64,000 bases of DNA from Lepeophtheirus salmonis (GCF_016086655.4 NC_052132.2:12526805-12590804), one strand, 5' to 3'; numbered from the stretch's first letter, positions 11,210 to 22,850 are shown. Made by a program: numbers and translations. The notes: a model not told the origin generated them from the letters alone.

Positions 11210-12060
11210 GGCGAAACTGAACAGATTAATTGTAAAAAACAAAAGTTGTTATTTATGGACAGTACTTTCAAGTGAAGTTAAAACTTAGCAAGATAGACAC
11301 TCTGGATATAAGAAAACAGTTAGAAATATTTCAGTGCTTCAAAACCAAAATTACATTTTTATATCTTTATATACTAAAAAAAAAGACACTATTCTCCGTA
11401 GGAGATAAGAGTTCAATTTGCAATAAAAAAAACTTTTTTGAAGGAAAGAAGATCAACGTAGAAGTGTACCTATTATGGAGTGGGTAGTTGTGTATTTTTT
11501 GGTGCAAAGTATATTTTTTTAAACATATGTACTGTTAATTTTCTCTGCAATATTCAAATGTGATATTTTCTGTTGAGTGTGGAAAAAGAACGGAGGAGTA
11601 ATTTCTATTTATCGAAACCCATTTGTTTTTATTGGATAAATATTAGAAAAACGTGAATATAAGTAAATTGGATATTGCCCACATTTTGGATATGAAAGCT
11701 AATTTCGAAATTGTTACGCAGACGTATATCCCCTAGTTTATATTATGTAGTATCTCCGTTATTGTATTATGTAAAGACACATAGGTGAGAGCAATTGTAT
11801 AATTTTTAAATTTACCACTAAATGCATTGATGTATTTTATTCTTTTTCTTTGCAATATAGGCTGGTCAATAAGGACAATGAACGCTTCAAAATTACATTA
11901 AGAAATGAGGAATTACAAATCCTATACAAGGTTGTGCTGCAAAATCTTGATTGTTAATTTTCCCTTTAATACTGTAAGATATACTGATTTTTTTTTACAT
12001 TTTGGTTCAGATATCCTTTGTGCATAAACAAACTATAATTAAAATTTCTTCATCTTGTGA
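11210..12060. other. Non-coding, unassigned
   Basis: No element is recognised. Short open frames around 11043-11487 on the + strand are antisense to, or run off, the mariner relic and are not supported. The stretch is rich in A and T runs. Confidence 0.4.
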
Positions 12061-12211
12061 TCATGAGCGAGGAAAAAGCAAAAAAAAAAAAAAAAAAAAT
12101 TATCTCAGATCTCCTAAGTGCTAAAATTAAGGTGGCCAAGATTATGGACACTGTCAAGTGTTTCAGAGTATTTGTTCTTGATTGGCTTAAAGTTGTCAGC
12201 TGTCATAAAAC
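12061..12211 (+). pseudogene. Mariner N-terminal fragment, cut by family A insertion
   Basis: After a 20-A run (12080-12099), the + strand reads LISDLLSAKIKVAKIMDTVK and then CFRVFVLDWLK. This resembles the first DNA-binding helices of the mariner relic at 36660-36760, which reads SQILNTGVEFIWIKDIVKCC. The homology stops exactly where the terminal inverted repeat of the family A element begins (about 12212). That is what an insertion into an older mariner would leave. The remainder of the older element was not found on the far side, so its other half is missing or unrecognised. Confidence 0.5.
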
Positions 12212-13025
12212 CTATATGGTCCATTGAAATCTGAACACTTATGAATTCAATAATTTATGAAGGTTGAGTGATTTTACATTAATTCATATTTCGAGATAGT
12301 AAAGAATAAAGAATTAGTTACAAAACAAACAAATATTAGCTCTCTATCTTAAGTTAAAGTGGAGAAAATTATAGTTGAATGAGATTGACGAATTTCCATT
12401 AAATTAATCCAAGTAGTTGGGCGTCTGCAGGACCACCGTTTATTCCGTCAGAAGGGACCTGTCAAGAAGGCCAAACTAGACCCAGTGGATTGAAAGACAA
12501 AAAAAAAACAACTCATACTAACCCCTCAAGTCCATGATGCACCATGCAAGAGATCTCCAGGCTTCACACAAGACTGTCCAGAGAGCTATAAAAATGTGGG
12601 TGGAAAGAGCCTTGTGAGGATGGAGAGGTTTATATTGACAACAGCAATGAAATAAACCCATCTCCTTCGTTTCAAGGCTCTTTTGAACTCTTTTTGACAC
12701 TTTTAGCCTCCTGTAGCTCTCGTGTCAACTCCTCGACTACACCTTCTAGGTGCATACTGTGTGAAAATATTCTTGTGTTCGTCATCCAAACACCGAAACC
12801 CTCATCACCAATGTAAGCCAGCACTGGGACATCATGACAGAGGACTACATCACAAAAGGTGTCAGTTATTCTGTTGCCACTAAGGACGGCTACATTAATG
12901 ATTAAGAGACTTCAGACATAAATATATTTATGGTTTTAATTTTGTTGAAATTATATAATTAATTAATAAATTATATCTTGTTGAAGTTTTTCAGTCAAAG
13001 TGTTTAGATTTTAATGGACCACTCG
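12212..13025 (+). mobile_element. Mariner family A element, internally deleted
   Basis: Both ends carry the family A inverted repeat: left 'atggtccattgaaatctg' and right (reverse complement) 'gagtggtccattaaaatc', each beside a TA. At about 814 bp the element is too short for a full mariner. Inside, the N-terminal DNA-binding half runs straight into the extreme C-terminus with no catalytic middle. Related family A copies in the window are at 17632-18404, 23480-23740, 32440-32620, 53828-54472 and 62840-63070. Confidence 0.85.
12420..12905 (+). pseudogene. Family A mariner transposase, N and C termini joined
   Basis: The N-terminal part reads RQKGPVKKAKLDPVD, then (other frames) PLKSMMHHARDLQASHKTV and KSLVRMERF, the helix-turn-helix DNA-binding region of this mariner. 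The next recognisable piece is the C-terminus, HPNTETLITNVSQHWDIMTE and GYIND with a stop at 12903-12905, which matches the conserved tail seen in the other relics. The three catalytic acidic residues and about 150 intervening residues are absent. It cannot cut DNA, but its ends could have been moved by a complete relative. Confidence 0.75.
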
Positions 13026-13027
13026 TT

Positions 13028-14342
13028 ACCTCCACCAACGAATTTGAAGAGAGGGTGCGTTTTTCCCTCTGATTTACGGCAAAAGTTACAGATCCATTTG
13101 AATCAAACTTGATACGAAGGTTAAATATGACCACAATACGAGGGCATTATATTATGTAAGGTTTATGTCAAAGGCTAAGGTTACACAAAACGGGAAAAAA
13201 GTCATAATCAACTATCACTTTGGGGAAAATTAAGGTGCATAACTCAGTTTGATTTTAGGAAAAGGTTTTGGATTCGTCCGAGTGCCCATTTTAGTTTAAT
13301 AATTTGTTAAAGTTAGCCAATAATTGCAATATATCTTTCATAATGGTATCATCAAACGTTAAGTGCAGTGTATTCTGAAAATAGGTCAGCTACAGATAAA
13401 AAGCTTCTCGTCTATGAAAATGTTTACCTTTCCAATATAGATATATAATAATTTTTTTTTCATTAAAAGAGAATGACATTAAATTATTTTAGAGTCTATG
13501 AGTTGTAGCTAATTTCAAATTAGTTGGTTTATGTTTATTTGATCCGTTGTTTAGATATAATAATATTAGCAAAGATTCGGGACAATAATATCGACGTTAT
13601 TTTTGATTTTTAAGCTATGCATAGTGTTTCATAATTAAGGAAGATGAGGTGAATCAGAAAAGGCATGATGTAGATTTAAACTGTTTGTCAAATATTTGAT
13701 TAGAAAGAAATAGGACGATTGTTGAATCTAAGATTGAGAGGGACAATGATAATATAAAGCATAACCATCTTGAAATAATTATCAGTATAATTTTCTCACG
13801 TCAAAAATACCTGTAATTCTTCTTTCATTTTGTTTATTCCTGACAAAACGTTCACTCGTTGTCGGGGACATATAGAAATTAAAATGAATAAAGAATTATT
13901 GTGCTTAATATAAAGAAAAATAAAGACCTAAAATTTTAAGAATTATTCTCGCTGTATGTTCGTGTTGGCATGTATATTTGCACCCTTTTTTATAGGGAGA
14001 AAGAGCAGGTTTACCCGGCATTGTCCGGGAAATTAAGAAATTAAAATTAATTATAAACACTTCTGTTTTTTTTAATGGAGATTTTTAAGCTTTAGAGAAG
14101 ATAAAATAAACAAGCTGAACTATCGTTCGCTCATATTTCATCAAAAATCAATGGTCTTATTCTCTCTTCGCCTTTTTCTTTTCTAAATCTCATAATTTCC
14201 TTTAAAAAAGTATGCAAAAATACATTACATAACAACATGCAGCATGTATATTTTTTAAAATTTTACTTTTTATTTTTCGTTCTCTATGAAATATTCGTAT
14301 GTTAGTCCAAAAAGGGTTTTTAGAAATATGCTATTTAAAGGC
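13028..14342. other. Non-coding, probably old repeats
   Basis: No coding region is recognised. The stretch 13030-13330 is less AT-rich than its surroundings and resembles repeat tissue ('gaagagagggtgcg', 'gaatcaaacttgatacgaagg'), but no second copy was found in the window. A perfect short palindrome 'cccggcattgtccggg' lies at about 14013-14028. Confidence 0.35.
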
Positions 14343-14490
14343 CGTCTTAGCCTAAAAGCCAAAAAATTTTTTATCAGATCCGTTTTTGGAGCCTTGGGAA
14401 GCTATATAATAAATTTCAGCTAAATCCAGTTATTGGTTTGGGCGTGATTTCCGAACAAACATACTTCACACACACACACGCAGTCACAGA
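14343..14490 (+). repeat. Repeat tail with CA microsatellite
   Basis: The stretch ends 'aaatttcagctaaatcc..gtttgggcgtgatttccgaacaaac', then a (CA)n run at 14467-14479. The layout 'tttgatgaaaatcg...cttttcc..aatcctg..aacaaacaaac' at about 39110-39165 is similar. Such tails, ending in tandem acaaa or CA units, are common in invertebrate RTE-like non-LTR elements and SINEs. Family is inferred from style only. Confidence 0.35.
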
Positions 14491-14537
14491 CATTCCAATT
14501 TAAAATGAAGGTAATAAGGTAGTAAGGAATTATTCCG

Positions 14538-14680
14538 ATGTCGATCCTCAATTCTACTCCAAGTCCAAGGCCCACTTTTTTGAAAAGTGTGTACTCATAA
14601 AAGAGTAACCTTCAGGACTTGTTGCGGAGTTTTAATTTTTGTAAGTCCTTGTTGGACTCGGAGTAGAATCAGGGATACAT
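14538..14680 (-). repeat. Dispersed repeat R2, copy with inverted arms
   Basis: On the minus strand, the stretch from 14678 down to 14600 ('gattctactccgagtcc', 'aaggactta', 'aactccgcaacaag') aligns with 28515-28575 on the + strand, and continues to 'gagtacacac' matching 'gagcacacac' near 28590. The copy at 57440-57510 matches too. The left part here, 'tcaattctactccaagtcc' (14549-14567), is also the inverted complement of 14650-14673, so this copy can fold into a hairpin. Confidence 0.6.
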
Positions 14681-14749
14681 ATCGGAGTAAATCTTGTTTA
14701 TTTTCATTTTTGTTACAGCTTATTGTAGCTCATTTAATGAAACTTCATT

Positions 14750-14903
14750 ACTTATTAACCGTTTTTCCCTAAAAAGGTTCTTTAAATTGTCAGGATTACC
14801 ATATTTATTTTTGTTTTTCTTTAAAATGCTCAAAATACACAAGATTTTCATCACTACTTATAACTCCCCAAACAATTCTTAGTATTACTCTCTCTCTCTC
14901 TCT
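14750..14903 (+). repeat. Repeat R1, copy 2, with CT microsatellite
   Basis: Bases 14760-14875 align with 28-130 at roughly two thirds or better by eye, with blocks 'aaattgtcagg' and 'gattttcatcact'. A (CT)n run follows at 14888-14903. Class unknown. Confidence 0.5.
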
Positions 14904-15584
14904 TTTTGTTATGTGCACACACACTAGTTAATGCTTTATACTTGTAAATATGAATGATTACAGCTTCGGAAAAATCTATTCAGATTATCAACTAGAAAAA
15001 ACCGCTCTTATTTTTATTTACCTTTGTTCATATGTATGTCGGTATAATATGTTATTCTAAATGCATTTGTCTTATAAATACATATCAGAGTCACGTACTT
15101 TACTTTCATTCATTCACATAATTTTACTTTAGGTTCTATTAAAATATAATTTTCCATGGTCGTAAATACACAACTTGATATCTTGACATAAATTAAAGTC
15201 ATTTTACTTATTTTGTCTAATCAAACAGATGAAAGGAAAAGTACCATAATTACCCCCTCAAAATGTTTTTCCTCTATTTTTTCAATAATAGAAAGTCATG
15301 GATCACACCAAAGGACATTTAATCTTTTTAGCTAAAAAAATCATTTTTATTTTATCTTTAAAATTAACTAAAAATGCAAAATAGCCGATATTGTCAAGGT
15401 GTACCAATATAATCTATATTAATTAAGCAAAGTTTGTCTGTATGAACAGATGACTGAGACGGGGGATGATATATCGGACAAAATATCCAATATAAGTAGT
15501 CATTAAAATAAGTATAATTGATCAGGATGATGTTGTACATATAATTTTTTTTTAAATAATATTTTTTTACAATAACAATGTACA
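14904..15584. other. Non-coding, unassigned
   Basis: AT-rich sequence without a supported gene or repeat. It may hold the outer end of the mariner relic that begins at 15585, but no inverted repeat pair could be matched. Confidence 0.4.
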
Positions 15585-16545
15585 TTAATTATGAATCATG
15601 CTACCCTCAGCCTCAATGACCGCCTCCAACCACCTCTGGAATCCCTTTTTCATTATCCTCCATTGTTGGTTAACAGAGGTCTTCAGAGCATCAATATTTC
15701 GGTGGCAGTCATTGCAGGCCTTCTTCTCAATTTGCCACCAAATGGAATATTCAAATTTGGGCTCTGAGGAGGTCAAAGGTTATTTGACCAAAAGTTCATG
15801 TTGCTATACATCCACTATTGTACAATATTAGCAGTATGGACCGGAGCCCCGTCCTGCTGAATACGTACGTGGCCTTGTGGGACTGTTTCATTGTCTTGGG
15901 ATCTATGGGACTACATTTTCCTTCAACACAATCAAGTGGTCGGTCACAGATAACTGATATCCAAAAGGACACCAAATTGGAGGCATTTTTTCTTAAGTTG
16001 ATAACCCCTAACATTATCACGGAGGTCGGATATTTCGCCATGGTCACTGTCCTGATACTGTTGTCAGTCTTGCCAAAGCATACCCCCGATCATTTTGCTT
16101 GTTATAGATGGGATCAATGCTAAATGTATTTTCATCACAGAAAGAAATTATCCGATTTCTGATGTGCTTTCACTCAAGAGTTGTTGACATCGCTGAATAT
16201 GGAGTTCTTTTTGATTTTGGGACAGGATTGGCCTCTCAATTCTTCTAAGCTACCTTCCTCCAGCCTTTTATAATGGGCTTGCCCACACTATAGTGATGCA
16301 CCTTCTTCTTCTTGGCGTACTCTGACATCTTCATCGTTGAGTTGACCTTAAAGGCATCCATGATGTCTTCAGGCTTCACTTTGGTGGTTCTTTCACTCTT
16401 GGGGTTGTCCTTAAGGTTGTTCCCATCAGCCAAACGATATTTTATCTGACTGACTAAGGCCTTGCATACGTTCAAGGCCTTTATGATCTCCGAGGTGGTC
16501 CTCTCGGTGCGAATTAAACTGTCTATGATGGCTCTTCTACATTGC
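15585..16545 (-). pseudogene. Mariner/Tc1 transposase, nearly full length, broken
   Basis: This is the most complete mariner frame in the window. On the minus strand, a start region near 16540 reads AIIDSLIRTERTTSEIIKAL and then NVCKALVSQIKYRLADGNN, the HTH domain. Next come ERTTKVKPEDIMDAFKVNS and KGWRKVA. The catalytic core shows ISFCDENTF with the first aspartate near 16130, then VIMLGVINLRKNASNL and SHKATYV. The second catalytic site is corrupted (YVFSRTGLRS where QDGAP is expected) and the third is replaced (SSEPKFEYSIWW). The C-terminus KKACNDCHRNIDALKTSVNQ and RWLEAVIEAEGSMIHN ends at 15585. Several frame changes plus loss of two catalytic residues make it dead. Confidence 0.88.
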
Positions 16546-17631
16546 TATATATATATATACAAAAAAAATTACAGCATGTACATCAATCAAAGACTTAGAA
16601 TCGAAACTATTCAAAATAATCGGAACTTTAAGATTTAATGAACAACACCTATTCAAACTTGTATTTTTAGAAGATCTCATTCTATTTTGTATAGTTATGT
16701 ATTTGTATCTGCGAAAATTATTTGAAGTTCAGACAGTTCCTCCGATAAGGTCATTTGTCATATTTTTTTGAAAAAAAATATATTTATTAGATTTAAATAG
16801 TCAAACATATACCTTTATAACAAAATCAGGCCTCTGAAATCCATAAATAATATTATTTATAAAGTTATTTCATTCCAATACCATGGGCCTCTTTTTTTAA
16901 ATATTTACATTCAACTATTTGAATCTAATAAATGGGAGTTTTTTCATAAATATATGACTAATGGTGGACAAATAGCCTTTTGAACTTATGTTATGTCATT
17001 GTCGTAATTTCTCAGTTCTTCTACCCCATTTGTAGCGGACGCCCTAGAGCCTTCCATCACAGTTTTATAGTATTATATAAATTGCATATGTATATACTTG
17101 ATATTAGTATGTTAGTTTGTGTGTCGAGCAAGACACGTTCAAAAGTATGTAAACCCTTCAAACATTGTTGAGTGCGTATGTAAAATGACGTCACTCTTTC
17201 TAGTGTGCAAAGGAGGCCATTACTTTTTTGCATGTGCCTAATGATTGTTGTTATTTATCAATGCATTCTAATGCAAGAGATAAAACTTTGCGAAATATAG
17301 GATCAAAAAAAGTATAATAAACCCTTTTTGCATTGAAAAAAACAAAAAAACTAACTAACTAAAAGAATAAAAGGTACATTAATTTTTATGCTTACGACTT
17401 TCATATTTTTATTTTTTTAACTCACTTCAGTTACATACCAATATATAGAGAGACTCAGACAAATTAATGTATCTATATATAAAGTCAAAAATAAAGTGTG
17501 GTTAGAGTCCTATTAACTCTGACGTTCTAAGTTATTATGTGTAGAGATTTATTTATCTATTTTAGAAATATTGAAATGTCGTTATTTTTTTTTTACTTTA
17601 AACATCAATAAGGACAAAATCAATTATTATA
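16546..17631. other. Non-coding, AT-rich, unassigned
   Basis: Starts with a short (TA)n run at 16543-16559, likely marking the outer side of the mariner relic. No gene is recognised. The segment around 17100-17340 is slightly more complex but has no second copy in the window. Confidence 0.4.
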
Positions 17632-18404
17632 CCGACTTGTCCATAAAAATCTAAAAACTATGAATTTTAAACTTCAACAAGATATAATTTATTCACTAGC
17701 AATAGAATTTCAAAAAAATAATACTTAAAATAAATTTTGTCAGGCCTTTCTCAAACATTAATTTTGCGGCCCTAAGTGGCAATGATGGTTTCCAAGTTGC
17801 GGCGGAAGGTTGTAGATGGAATCCTCTTTCATGGTGTCCAATTAGTCACTGACAATGGCTTTGGGGGCCGGGGTGTTTGGACAACGAACACTAAAGGCCT
17901 TCCTTTCAACATGCACCCAAAATATGTAGTCGAGGGGGTTGGCATCAGTGCTATATCGGGGTATAAAGGGTTAAAAAAAAGTCTTACAACGGAGGACATA
18001 TGTTTCTTTCATTGCTGGTGTCAAAAGGGGCATCTCCACCCTCACAACGCTCTTTCCACCCACTTTTGGACTTGTGGGGATTGGCCGGGGTTGTTTACTT
18101 TAACTACTCCGAGTCCAGTTTGGCCTTTATGACAGAGGCCTTCTTCTTTTCCAACGTTTCGGACTTGCTGTCGACGTAGTATGTGGTCTTGGAGACGGCT
18201 AACTCTTGGAATGGAAATTCGTTGACCATGTTCAAGTGTCCAAGTGTCATTTTCTGGACTTTTACGTAAGCTAGAGAGCTCATGTTTTTTTTTGTGACTA
18301 ATTGTTTATTCTTTAATTGATGGAAATATGAATTAATTACAATTCCTGTAGCTTAATTAATTATTGAATTAATACGTGTTCAGATTTCAATGGACCATCT
18401 GCTA
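17632..18404 (-). mobile_element. Mariner family A element, internally deleted, minus
   Basis: The right end (reverse complement 'gatggtccattgaaatctg', ending at about 18404) and left end ('cgacttgtccataaaaatc' at about 17633) are family A inverted repeats next to TA. On the minus strand, from about 18280, the start reads MSSLAYVKVQKMTLGHLN and NEFPFQELAVSKTTYYVDSK; after breaks the HTH region (GWKERCEGG frame) leads toward MKEDSIYN and a degenerate C-terminus. As in 12212-13025 the catalytic centre is missing. The + strand ORF at 17776-18132 is its antisense shadow. Confidence 0.8.
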
Positions 18405-18589
18405 CTGAAAATAAGTGTTGTGTGAGTCTTAATTTATTCGGTATAGTGCAATCCTGTCTTAGTACCGTTTCTATCAGTCATAAGGATCGGTCCTTAAGAC
18501 TGTCAGTACAAGAACTAATTATATACATATATATAAAGTTGAATTATGTCACTTAGAACCAAGCTTTTTATGAGTAGCAAAAAAAAAAA

Positions 18590-19830
18590 AAAATAGATGG
18601 TGAAAATTTAATATGCATCGGAGTAGACGGAAAAATAAATAAAGACCTTTTAACAAATGAAGAGGTTTACTATAATAGTAGAGAAGTTAATCTAAAAAAA
18701 TATAGGAGGCCTGAATACCATGTTACATTTACTGTAGAGTCTCGAAGAGAAAATGGAAATTATTTTACTCGCCAAGTCTTACCACTAACAGGTGCAACTG
18801 GATTTTGTCAGGCAGAATACATAAAATGTGTTCTGGATGAATTTGAAAGGGCTTCAACTTTGAAATATGTTCAACTTGATAACACAAGCACAAATACAAG
18901 TTCAAAGTCGGGTCTTATTATTTCACTTGAAAAATTACTTGGTTACAAATTGCACACAATGGTTGTTGCTCTTTACACCAAAATAAACTTTAAAGCTGTT
19001 TTTAAATATTTTTATGGTAGCTCTAAAAGAACAAGTTCTTTCTCTGACCAACTTGGAAAAATCTGTTGGATTGACTAATTAAATTTATCTCAAGTAAAAT
19101 TATAAAAATTGAGCAGCCCTATGGAAGAGTTAAATATATTGTAGAGGTTTATGCAGTCAACTGGTTTGAAATTAAATGGAATAATACATTTCATAACCAG
19201 CAACTTAAAATCTTAACTTTATAAAAAGGACAAAACTTTCGGGGAAAGAATTTGTTTATGGCATTCTTAAGTATACTGCCGTTGCATTGCTTTTTAGAGA
19301 ATATAATATATTCTATGATGAGAACTGATGAGATAGAAAGACGCCAAACTGCAATAACAAAATTTTTGTGAATAAAGGGTATTTTTACTAGATTTATTAA
19401 GACACATTATAATTTTGTTTCAAGATTTATTCTTACGTATTAATTTCTTAATACTTTCTTATTGTTTTTTTCAGATCCGAAAGTCCATCGACAAAAAGAT
19501 TACAAAACTGATACAGAGGCTGAACACTGGTCATATTTAATCGATTTCTCACAATACAGTATTTGTGAAACATCTCTTACTAAGAGTTTGACTGATGAAG
19601 AAATTAGAGAGGCCCTCTTATAAAGGTCAATACTTAAACTGCCAGATCTACCCACACATTCTCAGTCTGTTGAAGGATAGTCAAAATGACAAGTGAAGCA
19701 TCTCATTCTGTGTATGGGCACGAATCTAGAGATAAACAGATACTTGTCAATCAACTAAGCCATCAGATGAGAAATTGTTTCACTTCTAAGGGCAATCACA
19801 AAGAAAATTATAAAGTTATGGAATTTTGAA
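18590..19830 (+). pseudogene. Family X transposase-like gene, broken, intron-like gap
   Basis: The frame reads DGENLICIGVDGKINKDLL, then RRPEYHVTFTVES, VLPLTGATG, VQLDNTSTNTSSKSGLI and LLGYKLHTMVVAL. After breaks it continues VYAVNWFEIKWNNTFHNQQL and EIERRQTAITKF. A likely intron follows (donor gt at 19379, acceptor ttttttcag ending 19474). The rest includes WSYLIDFSQ, SLTDEEIREALL and THSQSVEG. The two spaced aspartates (gac 18626-18628, gat 18878-18880) with a later histidine and a late 'HSQSVE' glutamate fit an RNase H-fold DDE transposase. I recall uncharacterised multi-copy proteins with these motifs in arthropods and cnidarians, but I cannot name the superfamily. Several stops and shifts make it a pseudogene. 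Confidence 0.65.
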
Positions 19831-19834
19831 TATT

Positions 19835-20850
19835 ATTTTAATAATCTAAAAAAAAACCTAGTATGTAAACATAGTCAGCTGTTTTACATCAAAAATTAAT
19901 TAAGATATAAATTTAGGTAAAGTATTAAAACTTATTATGAGCTTAAAATCTTGACACAAATTCTTTCAAAAATGATTTTTTTAATACAGCAAATGTTTAA
20001 ATAAATAATTGTATAGTATTATACATATATATATATTTTTTTAGGTCCCACAAAATGATGGATGCAAATTACCTATTGAGCCAACAACAATTTATATGTT
20101 TTTTTCCCCTTATCAATAATACATATTTCCTTGATTAAATGGTGAATATGGCAGATCTGTAAGGCAATTTCCTCAAAAAACTATTTCAGTTACGGATTAG
20201 AATTTTTCTTCTTTGTTATTAAATGAGCGAATTTCTCACTATTAAGGCCTATCCGAGATACAGGACTTTAGTCTTTTGCCCTAAATGAGGACTGATGCAG
20301 CACTAATTATAAAAGATTATTCATTGTATCGTCTCATGAGTCAAATTACATCTTATTGATACTTGAAAGACCTCAACATTATAGATATAAATTATAAATG
20401 ATAAAGTTATAAACATTAATAAAAAATTATGGATATTCTCTTATGACTTATTATGACCCTTAGTTAGACGAAGATCCAGAATAAGAGTACTGTATTTGAA
20501 GAAACAATAGATTTAGAAATACGAAAATATATAAAACACGATATTTATTTACATACACATTATCCAAAACTATAGATCTAAGAAAGAAAATAATATTTCT
20601 ATGCATTATTCAAAAGCCACATCATTTCAAAATAAGTTAAATTTTGGACAAGAAATGAATGTATGTTTTGTCGATGTTTAAATACATAAATAACTATTAA
20701 GGTTACAAATAAAATTTAAAAGTAATTACCTAAATATCCTTGATAAAGAATATTTCAGGATCAAGAGTTCAACAAAGATCTATCTATCTGTCTAAATTTG
20801 ATGAAAAAAATGTATTCCCATAAACAAAATCCAAAATCATTGCCACTCTT
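19835..20850. other. Non-coding, unassigned
   Basis: AT-rich sequence without recognised coding or repeat structure; it may include the outer end of the family X element, whose termini were not identified. Confidence 0.4.
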
Positions 20851-20854
20851 TCTC

Positions 20855-21095
20855 AAGTCCAAATTTACAAATTTCTGTGCTTGAGAAGGACTGGGTTCTT
20901 CTTTGTTTCCCTATCTCAACCCAAACACTGTGAAGAGTAAGTCCATTATCACCTTCCAGAACATCATTGACTCTTTCAAGTCACCCATCAGGGAGGCATG
21001 GGGGTTCCGTCTATAGACAGATTTTTCCAGCTTGCTTCTAATTTCGGTGACGTCTCGAGGCTGTCATTGATGATGAGGGAAAATACTTAAAATAG
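20855..21095 (+). pseudogene. Mariner transposase C-terminal fragment
   Basis: Read in shifting frames on the + strand, the segment gives SFKSPIREAWG (20980-21005) and then RLEAVIDDEGKYLK with a stop near 21090. This is the conserved tail of a mariner transposase, after the third catalytic residue. Upstream, LFPYLNPNT (about 20903) could be a rotted copy of the 'SPDLNPLD' block. Only the last ~80 residues remain and no ends were found. Confidence 0.65.
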
Positions 21096-21394
21096 CAAAA
21101 ACAATGATACCTGAACTCTCAATTATCCATTTTTCGATTCATAAGTCTTATACATAATAAAGTATTTGTTTTAATGGTTTAAAATTCGGCCACTCTGTTG
21201 TTTCTAAGCTCCAAAAGACTTCTTAATGGAAGTCATCTGGGAAAAAATATTCGAGAGGACGTTGTGCGGTCTAGCTGCAAGTCGGAAACTTAGTGTTTCC
21301 GCTGAGTTTTTCCGGAAAGGTGGAAGCACATTGAATGATATTGTATATGTCGATTGTAGGATAATATAACACTTGTACAATTATGAATACAGAG

Positions 21395-22090
21395 TTGGGA
21401 CATAGAACCTATAGTACCATTTATTTACAATTTTTATCTTTTTTAAATTACAAGATTTCATTACGTAACCAACTGACAGTTAAAACAAAAGTAGACAAGT
21501 TATGTTTTTAATCCCGTGTCTCTAATTGTACAAATGTCAGAGCAATAACAAAAAAGAAAATGCGTGCACGATCTCCTTTGCGCCGGTGTCAGTGCCAAGA
21601 AGGCTGCAAAGACCGTTGGCATCTCCATTTAGACTGCCTACAACATTAAAATGTCCATTACAGACCAATGCATCCAAGAAACACCAAAACTTCTGCAGCA
21701 ACAATATGGCTGACTTTTAGTCTATCTTCAAGTGATACTCCTCCAGCCCTTACCTCGACCCCTTGAACTTTGTAGTATGAGGCGTATTAGAGAAAAATTA
21801 CTACCACATGCCCCATCCAAATTTGAATTAGCTCCGAGCTACCATCATGACAACATGGTACGCGATGAAAACGGCCTTAATTGTCAAGAGTTGACAATCT
21901 GTTTGCCGGCATGTTTAGTCAGTTATTGCTTGTGAAGGTGGCCATTGCATAAAAAATGTAGTTAAATATGGTATTTAAACGATTCACAAATGTGTTTACA
22001 GTTGTCTTTTCTTTTTCCCTATAACAATCACGTTTTTTTGTAATTAAATCATGCTACTGTAAAGTTTTGGGTCTGCACTCTGAACATATT
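21395..22090 (+). mobile_element. Internally deleted mariner MITE, family M, copy A
   Basis: The interior reads FAPVSVPRRLQRPLASPFRL and TTLKCPLQTNASKKHQNF (N-terminus), then jumps to NNMADF followed by a broken C-terminus (ATIMTTWYAM, SVIACEGGH). The same jump from N-terminus to 'MADFW' occurs in the copies at 29525-30080 and 44745-45300, so the deletion predates their spread. The right side carries 'catgctactgtaaagttttggg', shared with the 44.7-kb copy. The left boundary is approximate. None of the three can encode an active enzyme. Confidence 0.75.
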
Positions 22091-22600
22091 AAAAGTATAC
22101 AAACCATAATCTATGAGTAATTTGATTTTTTTATGGTACTCTACTTAAGGACCACTCAATCTTTGTGAATGAATTATAACATTTACGTTACTATCATTAA
22201 TATTATCATTAACCTCTCATATTATATTTGTATTTATATCTTGATTCAGAAGAATGGGGATCTCGTATTGATCTGGCAAGATATTATGATAACGGTTTTT
22301 TTCTCTTTTCTGTAGGGACATATGTAATCATTGGCTATATATTTTGTTATTAATATTAATTCATATATATCATTTGTTTGTGTATTGTTCCACGTTAATT
22401 TCCAATCAAAAAATAGTTTATGTAGAGTGATATGGGGGAGGGGGGTGACGGATTTTGCTTCCTCTCAAGAGAGAGATAGTTGGTTTTTTTTGTGTGTCTA
22501 TGTATATTACATTTGTTTTATTTTTTAATGTTTTCTCTGGGATATCTACAGGGTGCAACCTTTATTTAACAACTTACATTATTAACAAAAAAAAAAAAAA
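22091..22600. other. Non-coding, unassigned
   Basis: AT-rich sequence with one short A run. An open frame of 65 codons at 22331-22528 is hydrophobic by composition (many F, I, V from TTT and ATT) and is not supported. Confidence 0.4.
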
Positions 22601-22609
22601 TCTTATAAA

Positions 22610-22850
22610 AAATCAATTAATTTAACTGCTATGACTTCAAAATTACCCTCGATTCGATCGAGAAATCGGGAGTAATTTTTAATGAAAGTCTCCTTTGTAA
22701 TATTCTGGAGTTCCTCCGTGATCCTGCACATCAGCTCGGATTTTGTGTTGCAGGCAGATCTATTTGTATGTTGTTTTACTGCTCCTCACACAAAGCAGCC
22801 CATGGGTTTAAGGTCTGGGTAGTTTGGAGGACAAATACTACGTACAAAAA
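22610..22850 (-). pseudogene. Mariner transposase C-terminal fragment
   Basis: On the minus strand the frame reads PPNYPDLKPMGCFVWGAVKQ, whose PDLxP block holds the third catalytic position (aspartate of the mariner D34D type) in slightly altered form, then HTNRSACNTKSELMCRIT and IKNYSRFLDRIEGNFEV. This is a typical C-terminus of a 'TN..HNTK.EL' mariner lineage. Upstream (22850-23160) the element probably continues in poor frames. It is a relic with no visible ends. Confidence 0.75.

Noticed and set aside
12518..12700. 60-codon open frame on the minus strand
   Set aside because: Antisense of the N-terminal DNA-binding part of family A, which reads on the + strand.
15818..16123. 101-codon open frame on the + strand
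   Set aside because: Antisense shadow of the mariner transposase relic on the minus strand, whose motifs are clear.
17776..18132. 118-codon open frame on the + strand
   Set aside because: Antisense to family A mariner; the minus strand carries the recognised motifs.
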